Source: Paracoccaceae bacterium (lineage in GTDB: Bacteria > Pseudomonadota > Alphaproteobacteria > Rhodobacterales > Rhodobacteraceae). Taken from it: DNA of 64,000 bases. Of this stretch, positions 8,887 to 16,444 are shown piece by piece. The stretch is from contig JANSXY010000008.1 in the NCBI GenBank assembly GCA_024742695.1, positions 62,001 to 126,000 of the forward strand, in the 5' to 3' direction. The notes under the pieces are model-generated. The model was not told the DNA's origin, searched no databases, and saw only the letters and a program-made list of their open reading frames with translations. Both the position numbers and the translations under genes were made by a program. Numbering within the stretch: position 1 is the first letter of the stretch; every line of letters begins with the position of its first letter.

Positions 8887-9294
8887 CTAGCCTTCCACCC
8901 GCAACCGGAACCGCAGATCGATCCGCCGCCCGCCGCCGTCCGCCGCCCGATAGGCCTGCGCCCGGTCGAACCACAGCCCGACCGCCCGCGCCGGCGCGAG
9001 GTCGAGCGGCGCGTCGGTCAGCGCGGCGACCACCGCCGCCGCCGCGGCCTTCGCCGCCGCGAAGCCCGCCGCATCGCTCACCACCGCCACCGTCAGCCGA
9101 TGCTCCGCCCCCGGCCCGTCCTTGTCCGACCTGTCGCGCACCGCCTCCTCGCCGATCGTCACGTAGGTGCCTGCCGCACCTCCCGCGGGCACCTCGTCGT
9201 AAACCGCGCCGCCCACCGCCGCCGCCACCCCGGGATCGGCGATCAACCGGGCATGGATGGCGGCCTGCACCGCCGCGCCGCCGAGATAGCTCAT
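8887..9294 (-). CDS. GTA g8, tail terminator protein (DUF3168)
   Basis: A 135-residue DUF3168 protein. Family features are an N-terminal helix (AVQAAIHARLIADPGVAAAVGG), the YDEVPAGGAAGTYVTIGEEA segment, a strand HRLTVAVVSD and a helix full of Ala before the final beta hairpin DLRFRLRVEG. Such proteins cap the tail tube and join it to the head connector. The start overlaps the g7 stop (ATGA at 9291-9294). Confidence 0.9.
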   Translation of the reverse strand: MSYLGGAAVQAAIHARLIADPGVAAAVGGAVYDEVPAGGAAGTYVTIGEEAVRDRSDKDGPGAEHRLTVAVVSDAAGFAAAKAAAAAVVAALTDAPLDLAPARAVGLWFDRAQAYRAADGGGRRIDLRFRLRVEG

Positions 9295-9626
9295 GCCACC
9301 GCCTCCTCGGCGAAGCAGACCAGGTACCGGCCCTCCGTGTCGCGCTCGCTCACCCAGCGGATCGCGAAGATCCGCGCCCCCTCGCGCAGCCGCTGCCCGG
9401 CCCGCGGCCGCGCCGGCGAGCCGGGCGCCGCCGCGCGCAGCGTGATCCGGTGGCGCGGGCGCAGCGGCGCCAGCCCTTCCTCCGCCTGCCGACCCGCAGA
9501 TAGCGCCACCACCTCGGCCCAGTGCGTTCCCAGGTCCTGCCAGCCGGTGCGGAAACCGCCCGCCCCGTCCGGCTCCCGCACCGGCGTCTCCAGCACCAGC
9601 GCCCGCGTCAGCCGCGGCAGGCTCAT
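9291..9626 (-). CDS. GTA g7, head closure/head-tail adaptor
   Basis: A 111-residue protein of the SPP1-type head-tail adaptor family. It has the pattern of a small beta barrel: LVLETPVREPDGAGGF, then TGWQDLGTHWAEV, HRITLR and the end segment WVSERDTEGRYLVCFAEE. These features fit the family in which members plug the portal channel after DNA packaging. It overlaps both g6 and g8 by 4 bases. Confidence 0.87.
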   Translation of the reverse strand: MSLPRLTRALVLETPVREPDGAGGFRTGWQDLGTHWAEVVALSAGRQAEEGLAPLRPRHRITLRAAAPGSPARPRAGQRLREGARIFAIRWVSERDTEGRYLVCFAEEAVA

Positions 9627-10225
9627 GTCCGCCCCCCGCCCAGCACCCGGACCGTGCGCCAGCGCTCGATCAGCGCCAGCACCCCGAACGGCAGCGCCGT
9701 GCCGCCGGCCTGCAGCGCCCCTTCGTGGCGGCCCTCGTAGTAGCGGGCCGCCAGCATCAGCACCGCCTGCCGCAAGTCGACGGGAACATCCGTCCAGGCC
9801 GCGCCGAAGCCCGCGCGGAACTCGATCTGCGCGGTCCCCTCCGTCGGGATCGCCGGCAATGCCGCACCGGTCGCCGCGATCTTCGGGCGCTGGAAATCCG
9901 GCACCAGCACGAAGCGGCCCGGCGGAACGGCCACAACCGTGCCGTCGCGGTCCACGGTCTCCAGCGCCAGGATCTCGCTCACCGGCGCCAGCGGCAGCGG
10001 TTGCGCATCCGGCGCGCGCCAGGCCGCGATCCGCCAGCGGAACCGCCGCGCGATCAGCGCCTTGCCGATCCGCCCCTCGATCGCCGCAAGCGCCGCGCGC
10101 AGATAGGCCCCCAGCGCGCCGTCCTGCGCATCGGCGTCGGCAAAGCCGGTGCCCAGCTTCAGGTGATCGCGAAACTCCGCCACCGGCAGCGCGGCATCGG
10201 CGAGGGGATCGAGTTCTGTCAGCAT
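9623..10225 (-). CDS. GTA g6, head-tail connector protein
   Basis: A 200-residue connector. It contains LPVAEFRDHLKLG near the start, helical segments with AALAAIEGRIGKALIARRFRW, and a C-terminal LRQAVLMLAARYYEGRHE followed by LPFGVLALIERWR, the pattern of the gp6-like connector family (TIGR02215). It binds below the portal ring. The ATG at 10223-10225 lies 65 bases after the capsid stop, separated from it by a strong hairpin. The start has GGAGACC 5 bases upstream. Confidence 0.9.
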   Translation of the reverse strand: MLTELDPLADAALPVAEFRDHLKLGTGFADADAQDGALGAYLRAALAAIEGRIGKALIARRFRWRIAAWRAPDAQPLPLAPVSEILALETVDRDGTVVAVPPGRFVLVPDFQRPKIAATGAALPAIPTEGTAQIEFRAGFGAAWTDVPVDLRQAVLMLAARYYEGRHEGALQAGGTALPFGVLALIERWRTVRVLGGGRT

Positions 10226-10253
10226 CAAGGTCTCCAGCGAAAAGTACCCGTTC

Positions 10254-10279
10254 GCGCCGGCCGGTCGCCCGGCCGGCGC
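10254..10279 (-). other. Strong hairpin between GTA capsid and connector genes
   Basis: GCGCCGGCCGG at 10254-10264 pairs perfectly with CCGGCCGGCGC at 10269-10279 around a 4-base loop. It begins 12 bases after the g5 stop, in one of only two sizeable gaps of the GTA operon. No T-run follows on the minus strand, so it is more likely an mRNA-stabilising or attenuating element than a full terminator. Confidence 0.6.
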
Positions 10280-10290
10280 CGCGTTCCCGG

Positions 10291-11490
10291 TCAGGAGACC
10301 GAGAACTTGAGAAGCTTGATCGCCGCGAAGTCGCTGACATCGCCGCCGACGCGCTTCGAGGCGTAGAACAGCACATGCGGCTTGGCCGAGAACGGATCGC
10401 GCAGGATTCGCAGGTCGGGCCGTTCCGCCACCGTGTAGCCGGCCGCGAAATCGCCGAACGCCATCGCGATCGCGCCGGTTCCGATGTCGGGCATGTCTTC
10501 GCACAGCAGAACCGGGTAGCCCATCAGCCGCGCCGGCTCCGCCGCCGCCAGCCCGTCGGTCCACAGGAATCGCCCGTCGGCATCCTTCATCTTCCGAACC
10601 GCGCCCGCGGTCTTCGAGTTCATCACGAAACTCGCGTTGGCGCGGTAGCGTGCGCCCAGCGCATAGACCAGGTCGACGATCGCGTCGGCTGGATTCGCGG
10701 CCGCGAAATCGCCGCTCACCCCGGTCGTCACGAAACCGATCTTGCCCCAGGACCATTCTTCCTCGGGCACCGAGGTGTGGGTCATGAACCCCATCGGCTT
10801 GTCGTTGCCGTCGCCAGAGATGAAGGCCGCCGCCTCGGCCCGCGCGAACCGCTCCGCGATCCGCTGCGCCAGCCAGCTCTCGACGTCGAAGGCCGCATCG
10901 TCCAGAAGCCGCTGGCTGGCCTTCGGCATCGCCGACAACTCGTGCAGCGGGATCGTGATCTTCTCGAACTGCGGCGTGTCGGTCTCGACCGTGTCGCCGG
11001 TTTCCGTCGCCCAACCCGATCCCAGCTCGGACCGGTCGACCAATACGTCGAACGACCCCGACTCGACCGTCACGACGCTGGCGATCGACCGGATCGAAGC
11101 ATTGGCCCGCAAGGACGAGCGGATCGTCTCGGCCATCTGCGGATCGACAAGGTAGCCACCGTCCGCCGCCACCGCCGTCGACATCGCCTTGCCTTCCGGC
11201 ACCAGGCCGCGCAGCCCGTCGTCGTCGCCGTGGCGCAGATAGGCGGCAAAGGCCTTGCGATGCGGCGCCTCCTGCTGCACCGCGCGCGACAGGGCCGGCC
11301 GCGCCGAAGCCGCGGCCGCCTTGCGATCGAGCGCGGCGATCCGGTCTTCCTGCGCCGTCAGCCGCCGGCTGACCTGCTCTTCCAGCGCGCCGAGGTCGCG
11401 CAGCACCGCCGCGGCCAGCGCCTCGTCGTCTTCCGGGCCGCCGGCGGACATACCCGCCCCGGCCCGAGCCTTCGTCTCGGTCTTCATCAT
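10291..11490 (-). CDS. GTA g5, HK97-fold major capsid protein
   Basis: A 399-residue HK97-type capsid protein, nearly the length of R. capsulatus g5. The first ~100 residues are a charged helical region (LGALEEQVSRRLTAQEDRIAALDRK) that should act as the scaffold-like delta domain removed by the g4 protease. The capsid fold begins around GYLVDPQMAETIRSSLRANASIRSIA and contains EWSWGKIGFV and the late LGYP-like MGYPVLLCEDMP. The first of two tandem ATGs (11488-11490) has GGTGAG 4 bases upstream. It stands 44 bases from g4 and is followed by a hairpin, suggesting separate tuning of its dosage. Confidence 0.95.
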   Translation of the reverse strand: MMKTETKARAGAGMSAGGPEDDEALAAAVLRDLGALEEQVSRRLTAQEDRIAALDRKAAAASARPALSRAVQQEAPHRKAFAAYLRHGDDDGLRGLVPEGKAMSTAVAADGGYLVDPQMAETIRSSLRANASIRSIASVVTVESGSFDVLVDRSELGSGWATETGDTVETDTPQFEKITIPLHELSAMPKASQRLLDDAAFDVESWLAQRIAERFARAEAAAFISGDGNDKPMGFMTHTSVPEEEWSWGKIGFVTTGVSGDFAAANPADAIVDLVYALGARYRANASFVMNSKTAGAVRKMKDADGRFLWTDGLAAAEPARLMGYPVLLCEDMPDIGTGAIAMAFGDFAAGYTVAERPDLRILRDPFSAKPHVLFYASKRVGGDVSDFAAIKLLKFSVS

Positions 11491-11534
11491 CGTCTCACCT
11501 TTCGTTGGAAACGCCCCTTCGGGCCTGCCGGCCG

Positions 11535-12083
11535 TCAGGCCCCGGCCAGCCTCCGCCGCGCCTGCGCAAGCGCCTGCGCCAGCGCGCGCAGGCCTATGGC
11601 CGCCTTGGCCCCGACCCGCGCCTCGCCCTGCATCGGAAAGGTCACCAGCGACACTTCCCAAAGATCGATCTCGGTCAGCACCCGCCGGCCCTGGCCATCG
11701 CGTTCCGCCCTGACCGCCCGATAGCCGATCGACAGCCCGTCGATCGCCCCGGCCGCCAACAGCGCCGCCGCCTCGCGCGCCTGCGCCACATCCGCCAGCA
11801 ACCGGCCGCTGACCCACAGCCCGCGCCCGTCCTCGCGCACCTCGTCCCACACCCCGATCGGCCGCGTCGCATCGTGCTGCCACAGCATCCGCACCCGGCC
11901 GCCGCGCGCCGCCAGCCGCGCCAGCCCGCGCGCATAGGCGCCCGGCATCACCACGTCGCCGCCGCCGTCCACCCGCCCGAAGACCGAGGCATAGCCCGCC
12001 ACCGCCAGGCCCTCAGCCACGATCCCGGCCGCGTCCTGCGCCCGTTTCGTCTCAAGTCTCTCCTGCACACCCCGCTCCTTCAT
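11535..12083 (-). CDS. GTA g4, prohead protease (S78 family)
   Basis: A 182-residue serine protease that processes the capsid. His70 in RMLWQHD and Ser118 in IDGLSIGY are the expected catalytic residues, and VAGYASVFGRVDGGGDVVMPGA is the conserved early strand region. LWEVSLVTFPM near residue 141 is the closing signature. The ATG overlaps the g3.5 stop (ATGA). A longer in-frame opening to 12446 runs inside g3 and was rejected. Family and order agree fully. Confidence 0.94.
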   Translation of the reverse strand: MKERGVQERLETKRAQDAAGIVAEGLAVAGYASVFGRVDGGGDVVMPGAYARGLARLAARGGRVRMLWQHDATRPIGVWDEVREDGRGLWVSGRLLADVAQAREAAALLAAGAIDGLSIGYRAVRAERDGQGRRVLTEIDLWEVSLVTFPMQGEARVGAKAAIGLRALAQALAQARRRLAGA

Positions 12084-12325
12084 ACCGCCGGCAAGCCGGC
12101 CAGCGATTGCACCGCCTCGCCCAGCACCACCGCGACCACCCCGAAGACGATCATCCAGACCCGCCGCTCCAGCCGTTCGATCAGCGCCTCGATCCGCACC
12201 AGCCGCGCCTCGACGGTGGCGAAGCGCAGCGCCATGATCTCCTCGTTCTTCTCGATCCGCGGGCCATGCGTGCAATCGAACGGTTCCTTGAGATAGCGTG
12301 ACCCGCCGCCGCGCATCACCGTCAC
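12080..12325 (-). CDS. GTA g3.5, small membrane-anchored protein
   Basis: An 81-residue protein between the portal and protease genes, as in RcGTA. An amphipathic helix with heptad spacing (RFATVEARLVRIEALIERLERR) is followed by a single membrane segment (VWMIVFGVVAVVLGEAVQ). The start is a GTG at 12325 that overlaps the g3 stop (GTGA); internal ATGs at codons 4 and 31 are alternative starts. Its role in GTA assembly is unknown. Confidence 0.8.
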   Translation of the reverse strand: MTVMRGGGSRYLKEPFDCTHGPRIEKNEEIMALRFATVEARLVRIEALIERLERRVWMIVFGVVAVVLGEAVQSLAGLPAV

Positions 12326-13491
12326 GCCCCCGCGCGCGGCGGCAGCCCCAGCGCCGCGCGCTTCTCGTCGTCGTCAAGGAAATCGGCCGCACCGATCCGG
12401 CCCCACAACTGGTCGCGCTCGGCCGCCAGCGCCGGCACCTGGTCAAGGTCGGGCCGCAGCTCCACCGCGCCGCCCATGTGCAGCGACAGCCAGTGCGCCA
12501 CTGCCGCCAGAACCCGCGTCGCCAGCGGCAGCACCGTCAGCCGGTAGAACGCCCGGTGCGCCTCGGCATAGTTGGCATAGGTCGCGTCGCCGGGTATGCC
12601 CAGCAGCATCGGCGGCACCCCGAAGGCCAGCGCGATCTCCCGCGCCGCCGCCTCCTTGGTCTTCTGGAACTCCATGTCCGAGGGCGAGAAACCCATCGGC
12701 TTCCAGTCCAGCCCGCCTTCCAGAAGCATCGGTCGCCCGGCGTTGCGCGCGCCCTGGTGATAGCCCTCCATCTCCGCCACCAGCCGGTCGTACTGTTCTG
12801 CCGTCAGGCTGCCCTGGCCCTCGGCGCCGCGATACACGATCGCCCCCGAGGGCCGCGCCGCATTGTCCAGCAGCGCCTTCGACCAGGCCGAGGCGGCGTT
12901 GTGCACATCCACCGCCACCGCCGCGGCCTGCATCGGCGAGAACCCGTAGTGATCGTCCTGCGGATGGAAGGCGCGGACATGGCAGACCGGCGGCACCGGC
13001 CCGGCCATGTCGAACCGGTGCTTGCGCGCGCCCACCGTGTAGTCATAGGCAACCGGCCAGCCATCGCCCCCCGGCACCACCGCCATCCGGTCCGAGCGCA
13101 GCACATGCAACTCCGCCGGCGCACCCTCCGGCCCGACCGCCTCCAGGTAGCCGTTGCCGGACAGCAGCAACTGCCCGAACAGCGCCTCCAGCAGGTCCGC
13201 CCGGCCCTGCGTCGGGTTCGGCCGGGCCAGCAAATCGAGCACCGGATGCGTCTCGTAGCGCCGCGCCGCGTCCTGGCAGACCACCGGCAACGCCGCCGCC
13301 GCCTCCGCCACCAGCCGCACACAGCGAAACCCCACCGGGTTTCCGGAAAACCCGTTGCGCACCAGGCTCGCGCCGTCGCGCGGGCTCCACACGCTGCGCC
13401 CGGCCATGCCCCAGGCCACAACCCGTCCGGTCGCCGAGGCCTTGCGCACCGGCGGCTCCGGCGCCCCGCGCCGGAAATAGTCGAGGATCAT
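12322..13491 (-). CDS. GTA g3, HK97-type portal protein
   Basis: A 389-residue portal protein forming the ring through which DNA enters the head. Conserved pieces are NPVGFRCVRLVAEAAAALP, HPVLDLLARPNP, LLLSGNGYLEAV and the C-terminal KEAAAREIALAFGVPPMLLGIPGD, all diagnostic of the phage portal HK97 family. It lies 22 bases after the terminase stop and overlaps g3.5 by 4 bases. Confidence 0.94.
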   Translation of the reverse strand: MILDYFRRGAPEPPVRKASATGRVVAWGMAGRSVWSPRDGASLVRNGFSGNPVGFRCVRLVAEAAAALPVVCQDAARRYETHPVLDLLARPNPTQGRADLLEALFGQLLLSGNGYLEAVGPEGAPAELHVLRSDRMAVVPGGDGWPVAYDYTVGARKHRFDMAGPVPPVCHVRAFHPQDDHYGFSPMQAAAVAVDVHNAASAWSKALLDNAARPSGAIVYRGAEGQGSLTAEQYDRLVAEMEGYHQGARNAGRPMLLEGGLDWKPMGFSPSDMEFQKTKEAAAREIALAFGVPPMLLGIPGDATYANYAEAHRAFYRLTVLPLATRVLAAVAHWLSLHMGGAVELRPDLDQVPALAAERDQLWGRIGAADFLDDDEKRAALGLPPRAGA

Positions 13492-13513
13492 GATCGTCTC
13501 CCGTTGAACCCGT

Positions 13514-14923
13514 TCAAAGGCCCCGCAGCCGCGGTCGCCGCCAGGCCGCCGCCGGCCGGATCATCAGCTCCGTCAGCGCCCAGACCAGCGCGTCGGTCCG
13601 GTCCGGGCTGCCGCCGCCGGCAAAGCCGCGCACCGTCATCCGGCACATCTCGTCCTCCAGCGCCGCCAGCCCCGGCAGGTGCCTGACCCGCCCCTGCTCG
13701 TAAAGCGCCGCCACCGGCTCGGCCCGCGCCGCCTTGCCCCGGCCGGCGCGCAGCGCCCGGTAGGGCACCATCGGATCGATCTGCCGGAGCACGCTTTCAA
13801 CAAGGTCGCCACCCTGGTTGACCTCGGCCACCAGCCGCTCCGCCCCGTGCCGCTCCATCGCCGCAAGCGCCGCCTTCGCCCAATCCGCCGGCCGCGCCGC
13901 GCTGACCGTCGCATCCTCCAGAACGTAGGCCCGCCAGTCCTGCGGCGGCCCCTCCGTCACCGCGCCGGCCACCACGATGCCGCAGGCATCCGAGCTGCGC
14001 CCATGGCTCACCGCCGGGTCGACCGCCACAACGACGCGGTCCAGCTTCGGGGCACCCGTCACCCGGCAGGCGTCGATCCCGCGATGGCTCCAAAGGGCGC
14101 CCTCAACATCCTCCAGGAACTCGCCGTCCAGCTCCTGCCGGCCCAGCCGCGTGCCGCCGTAGCGCGCCCGCACCTCTTCGAGGAACGAGGCCGCCAGGTA
14201 GGCCCGGTTCGCCTCCGTCGGCGCATTCGTCAGCACCGTGGAAGGATTGTTGAGGATCGCCCGCAGCACCGGAACCGACCGCGGCGTCGTCGTCACCACC
14301 TGCCGCGGAACCTCACCCAGTCGCAGCGCGAACTGCAACATGTCCCAGGCCTCCTCCGCCCGCTTCCACTTCGCCAGTTCGTCGGCCCAGGCCGCATCAA
14401 ACTGCGGCCCCCGCAGCGACTCCGGCTCATGGGCCGAAAACACCTGCGCCACGGCGCCGTTCGGCCAGACCAGCCGCTTGCGCGTCGCCTCCCAGGCCGG
14501 GCGCCGGTCGGGCGGCGAACAGGCCAGGATGCCGCTGTCGCCCATCACCATCACCTCGCGCGCCTGGTCGATCGTCTCGCCCACCAGAGCCACCCGCCGC
14601 GCCCGGCCCGCATCCTTCGGCCCCGCCCCCTCGACCTGGGCGCGCACCCATTCCGCCCCGGCCCGTGTCTTGCCGGCGCCGCGCCCGCCCATGATCACCC
14701 AGGTCCGCCAGGCGCCCTCGGGCGGCAACTGGTGCGGCAGCGCCCAGAACTCGAAGAGCCAGGGCAGCGCCATCAGCGCCCGGTCGCTCAACCCCTCGAG
14801 AAAGGCGTCAACCGTCTCCGGCGCCGCGGAGGCAAGCCAGGCGGCGCCCGATCTCGTCGCGTGCGGCGGCAAGGTCGAGCGCGTCGCCGCCGCCGCCGGC
14901 ATCGTGTCTGCGGAGTTTTTCAA
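13514..14923 (-). CDS. GTA g2, terminase large subunit
   Basis: A 469-residue packaging motor. The ATPase domain has a Walker A GGRGAGKT at residues 79-86 and an acidic Walker B region FDAAWADELAKW; the nuclease half has acidic clusters VAVDPAVSHG, AEVNQGGDL and DRTDALVW. The proposed start is a TTG at 14923 with AGGAAAGG about 7 bases upstream; an ATG at 14902 would remove 7 residues. Either way the gene overlaps g1 by about 100 bases, and the overlapping region encodes AFLEGLSDRALMALPWLFEFW, which is conserved in GTA terminases, so the overlap looks real. Confidence 0.93.
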   Translation of the reverse strand: MKNSADTMPAAAATRSTLPPHATRSGAAWLASAAPETVDAFLEGLSDRALMALPWLFEFWALPHQLPPEGAWRTWVIMGGRGAGKTRAGAEWVRAQVEGAGPKDAGRARRVALVGETIDQAREVMVMGDSGILACSPPDRRPAWEATRKRLVWPNGAVAQVFSAHEPESLRGPQFDAAWADELAKWKRAEEAWDMLQFALRLGEVPRQVVTTTPRSVPVLRAILNNPSTVLTNAPTEANRAYLAASFLEEVRARYGGTRLGRQELDGEFLEDVEGALWSHRGIDACRVTGAPKLDRVVVAVDPAVSHGRSSDACGIVVAGAVTEGPPQDWRAYVLEDATVSAARPADWAKAALAAMERHGAERLVAEVNQGGDLVESVLRQIDPMVPYRALRAGRGKAARAEPVAALYEQGRVRHLPGLAALEDEMCRMTVRGFAGGGSPDRTDALVWALTELMIRPAAAWRRPRLRGL

Positions 14924-15128
14924 GACGTGTCCTTTCCTCCAGCGCCAGTTGCAGCGCGGCCCGCAGGTCGCGGGTCGCCTGCGCGGTCTCCTTGAGCCCG
15001 TCGAGCCGCCCCGCGCGCAGCGCCTTCAGCCGCCCCGCCAGAAGGGCCGCGGAACTTCGGAAAAGCTCGTCGGCCTCTGCCAGAAGATCCTCGCCCGCGG
15101 CCCGGCCCGCGCCGTCATCGATATCCAT
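14808..15128 (-). CDS. GTA g1, probable small terminase subunit
   Basis: A 106-residue, almost entirely helical and charged protein (ELFRSSAALLAGRLKALRAGR, then LQLALEERTRLEKLRRHD). It is the first gene of the cluster, in the position of RcGTA g1, which acts as the small terminase. The ATG at 15126-15128 has GAGG three bases upstream. Its 3' third overlaps g2 in another frame, yet both frames stay open. Sequence similarity alone would be weak; position makes the call. Confidence 0.82.
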   Translation of the reverse strand: MDIDDGAGRAAGEDLLAEADELFRSSAALLAGRLKALRAGRLDGLKETAQATRDLRAALQLALEERTRLEKLRRHDAGGGGDALDLAAARDEIGRRLACLRGAGDG

Positions 15129-15194
15129 GTGCCTCGAACCTGCGCCCTTGTCGGGCCGTCTCCGGGCCCGGTCCCGGCAGGCGGAAACGACAAA

Positions 15195-15221
15195 GGCGGC
15201 ACCGGGTCACCCCGTGCCGCC
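15195..15221 (-). terminator. Terminator-like hairpin ahead of the GTA cluster
   Basis: GGCGGCACCGGG (15195-15206) and CCCCGTGCCGCC (15210-15221) pair with one mismatch around a 3-base loop. On the minus strand it is followed by TTTGTCGTTT, so it can end transcripts coming from mltG. It lies about 18 bases downstream of the start expected from the promoter at 15246-15274, so it would also sit in the GTA leader. Confidence 0.65.
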
Positions 15222-15245
15222 TGCCCATTTCTGCCAGCTTGCTCT

Positions 15246-15274
15246 TTTCTACCCCAGGTAGAGTTCGATGTCAA
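15246..15274 (-). promoter_or_regulatory. Sigma70-like promoter facing the GTA cluster
   Basis: On the minus strand TTGACA (15274-15269) is separated by exactly 17 bases from TAGAAA (15251-15246). It lies between the mltG stop and GTA g1, and no other gene intervenes. It is the best promoter candidate for the cluster, though GTA promoters are normally activator-dependent and no activator site was identified. Confidence 0.55.
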
Positions 15275-15292
15275 GCACTAAATTCCTGCGTG

Positions 15293-16444
15293 TCAGTTTC
15301 CGCCCTGCTCCGCCTCGATCCGCCGCCACTGCGCCACGTTGGCATTGTGCTGCTGAAGCGTTTCGGCAAAGGCGTGGCCCCCGGTGCCATCGGCCACGAA
15401 GAACAGGTAGTCCGTGGCCTCGGGGTCCAGCGCCGCGACGATGCTCGCGCGGCCCGGATTGGCGATCGGCGTCGGCGGCAACCCCTCGATCACGTAGGTG
15501 TTCCACGGCGTCTCGCGCCGCAACTCGCTTTGCCTCAGCCCCCGGCCCAGCACCCCCTGCCCGCGCGTCACGCCGTAGATCACCGCCGGGTCGGTCTGCA
15601 ACCGCATCCCCGCGCGCAGCCGGTTGACGAACACGCCGGCGATCAGCCCGCGCTCTTCCGCCACCCCGGTCTCCTTCTCGATCAGCGAGGCCATAACCAG
15701 CGCCTCCTCCGGCGTCTCGTAGGGCAGCCCGTCGACCCGCTCGGCCCAGGCCCGCGCCAGCACCCGGTCCTGCCGGTCCTGCATGTCCGCGATCACCTCG
15801 TTGCGGTCGTCGCCGCGGCGCAACTCGTAGCTGTCGGGCGCCAGCGTGCCTTCCGCCGGCAAGTCCTCGATCACCCCGGTCAGGAACTCGGCGCGTTTAA
15901 GGCCCTCGACGACCTGCCACACCGTCGTGCCCTCGGCCACCGTCACGCGAAACCGCACGTCGGGGCGCTCGGCCACCGCCACGTAATCGGGCGGCGCGGC
16001 TTCCTCGACCGGGTCGAACCGCACCACCTCGACATAGCGGTCGGTCGCGGGGTCCAGCTCGCGCAGGATCACGTCCAGCGCCGTCACCCCGATGCGGAAA
16101 TTGACCTCGGTGCCGCAGGTCGATTGCCCGCTGCTCAGGATGTCGACGATCTCGGCCATCGAGGCTTCGGGCCGGATCAGGTAGGAACCGAACTTCAGGT
16201 CGTCGATCTTGTCGGCATAGTCGGCGCCCACCCGCAGGATGAACGCGCTCGTCACCGCACCCTGGCCGGCCAGCGCTTCGGAAACCTTGCGGAAACTGTC
16301 ACCCCGTTCCACCCGGAAGCAGATCGGCTCGGCCAGCGGGCCGGGGCCGGTGTATTCGCGCTGCGCCCAGGCCAGCATCCCCGCGACAACGACCAGCGCC
16401 ACGATCAGAAGCGTGAAGAGGTTGGAGGCGATGTTGCGCCACAT
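15293..16444 (-). CDS. mltG: Endolytic peptidoglycan transglycosylase MltG
   Basis: A 383-residue inner-membrane enzyme that cleaves nascent glycan strands and sets their length. Residues 9-27 form a membrane anchor (LFTLLIVALVVVAGMLAWA). The YceG domain includes LAPDSYELRRGD near 202, and the catalytic Glu256 is in ASLIEKETGVAEER, followed by FVNRLRAGMRLQTDPAVIYG and GLPPTPIANPG. The start shares one base with the fabF stop (TGATG), a coupling of fabF and mltG that is common in bacteria. Length is normal. Confidence 0.95.
   Translation of the reverse strand: MWRNIASNLFTLLIVALVVVAGMLAWAQREYTGPGPLAEPICFRVERGDSFRKVSEALAGQGAVTSAFILRVGADYADKIDDLKFGSYLIRPEASMAEIVDILSSGQSTCGTEVNFRIGVTALDVILRELDPATDRYVEVVRFDPVEEAAPPDYVAVAERPDVRFRVTVAEGTTVWQVVEGLKRAEFLTGVIEDLPAEGTLAPDSYELRRGDDRNEVIADMQDRQDRVLARAWAERVDGLPYETPEEALVMASLIEKETGVAEERGLIAGVFVNRLRAGMRLQTDPAVIYGVTRGQGVLGRGLRQSELRRETPWNTYVIEGLPPTPIANPGRASIVAALDPEATDYLFFVADGTGGHAFAETLQQHNANVAQWRRIEAEQGGN

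Larger units (their letters stand above)
450..15128 (-). mobile_element. RcGTA-type gene transfer agent structural cluster
   Basis: Nineteen genes on one strand, mostly joined by ATGA or short overlaps, follow the order of the Rhodobacter capsulatus GTA: g1, g2 terminase, g3 portal, g3.5, g4 protease, g5 capsid, g6-g8 connectors and terminator, g9 tail tube, g10, g10.1, g11 tape measure, g12-g15 baseplate, then DUF2793 and a small conserved gene. All reading frames are open. No integrase, excisionase, repressor, replication or lysis gene and no att-like repeats were seen, which argues against an active prophage. GTAs of this type package random ~4 kb host DNA and are controlled by host regulators such as CtrA and GafA. 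Whether this cluster is expressed cannot be read from the sequence. Confidence 0.93.

Noticed and set aside
450-15128. Active prophage
   Set aside because: No integrase, repressor, replication, lysis gene or att-like flanking repeats, and the gene order is exactly that of a gene transfer agent.
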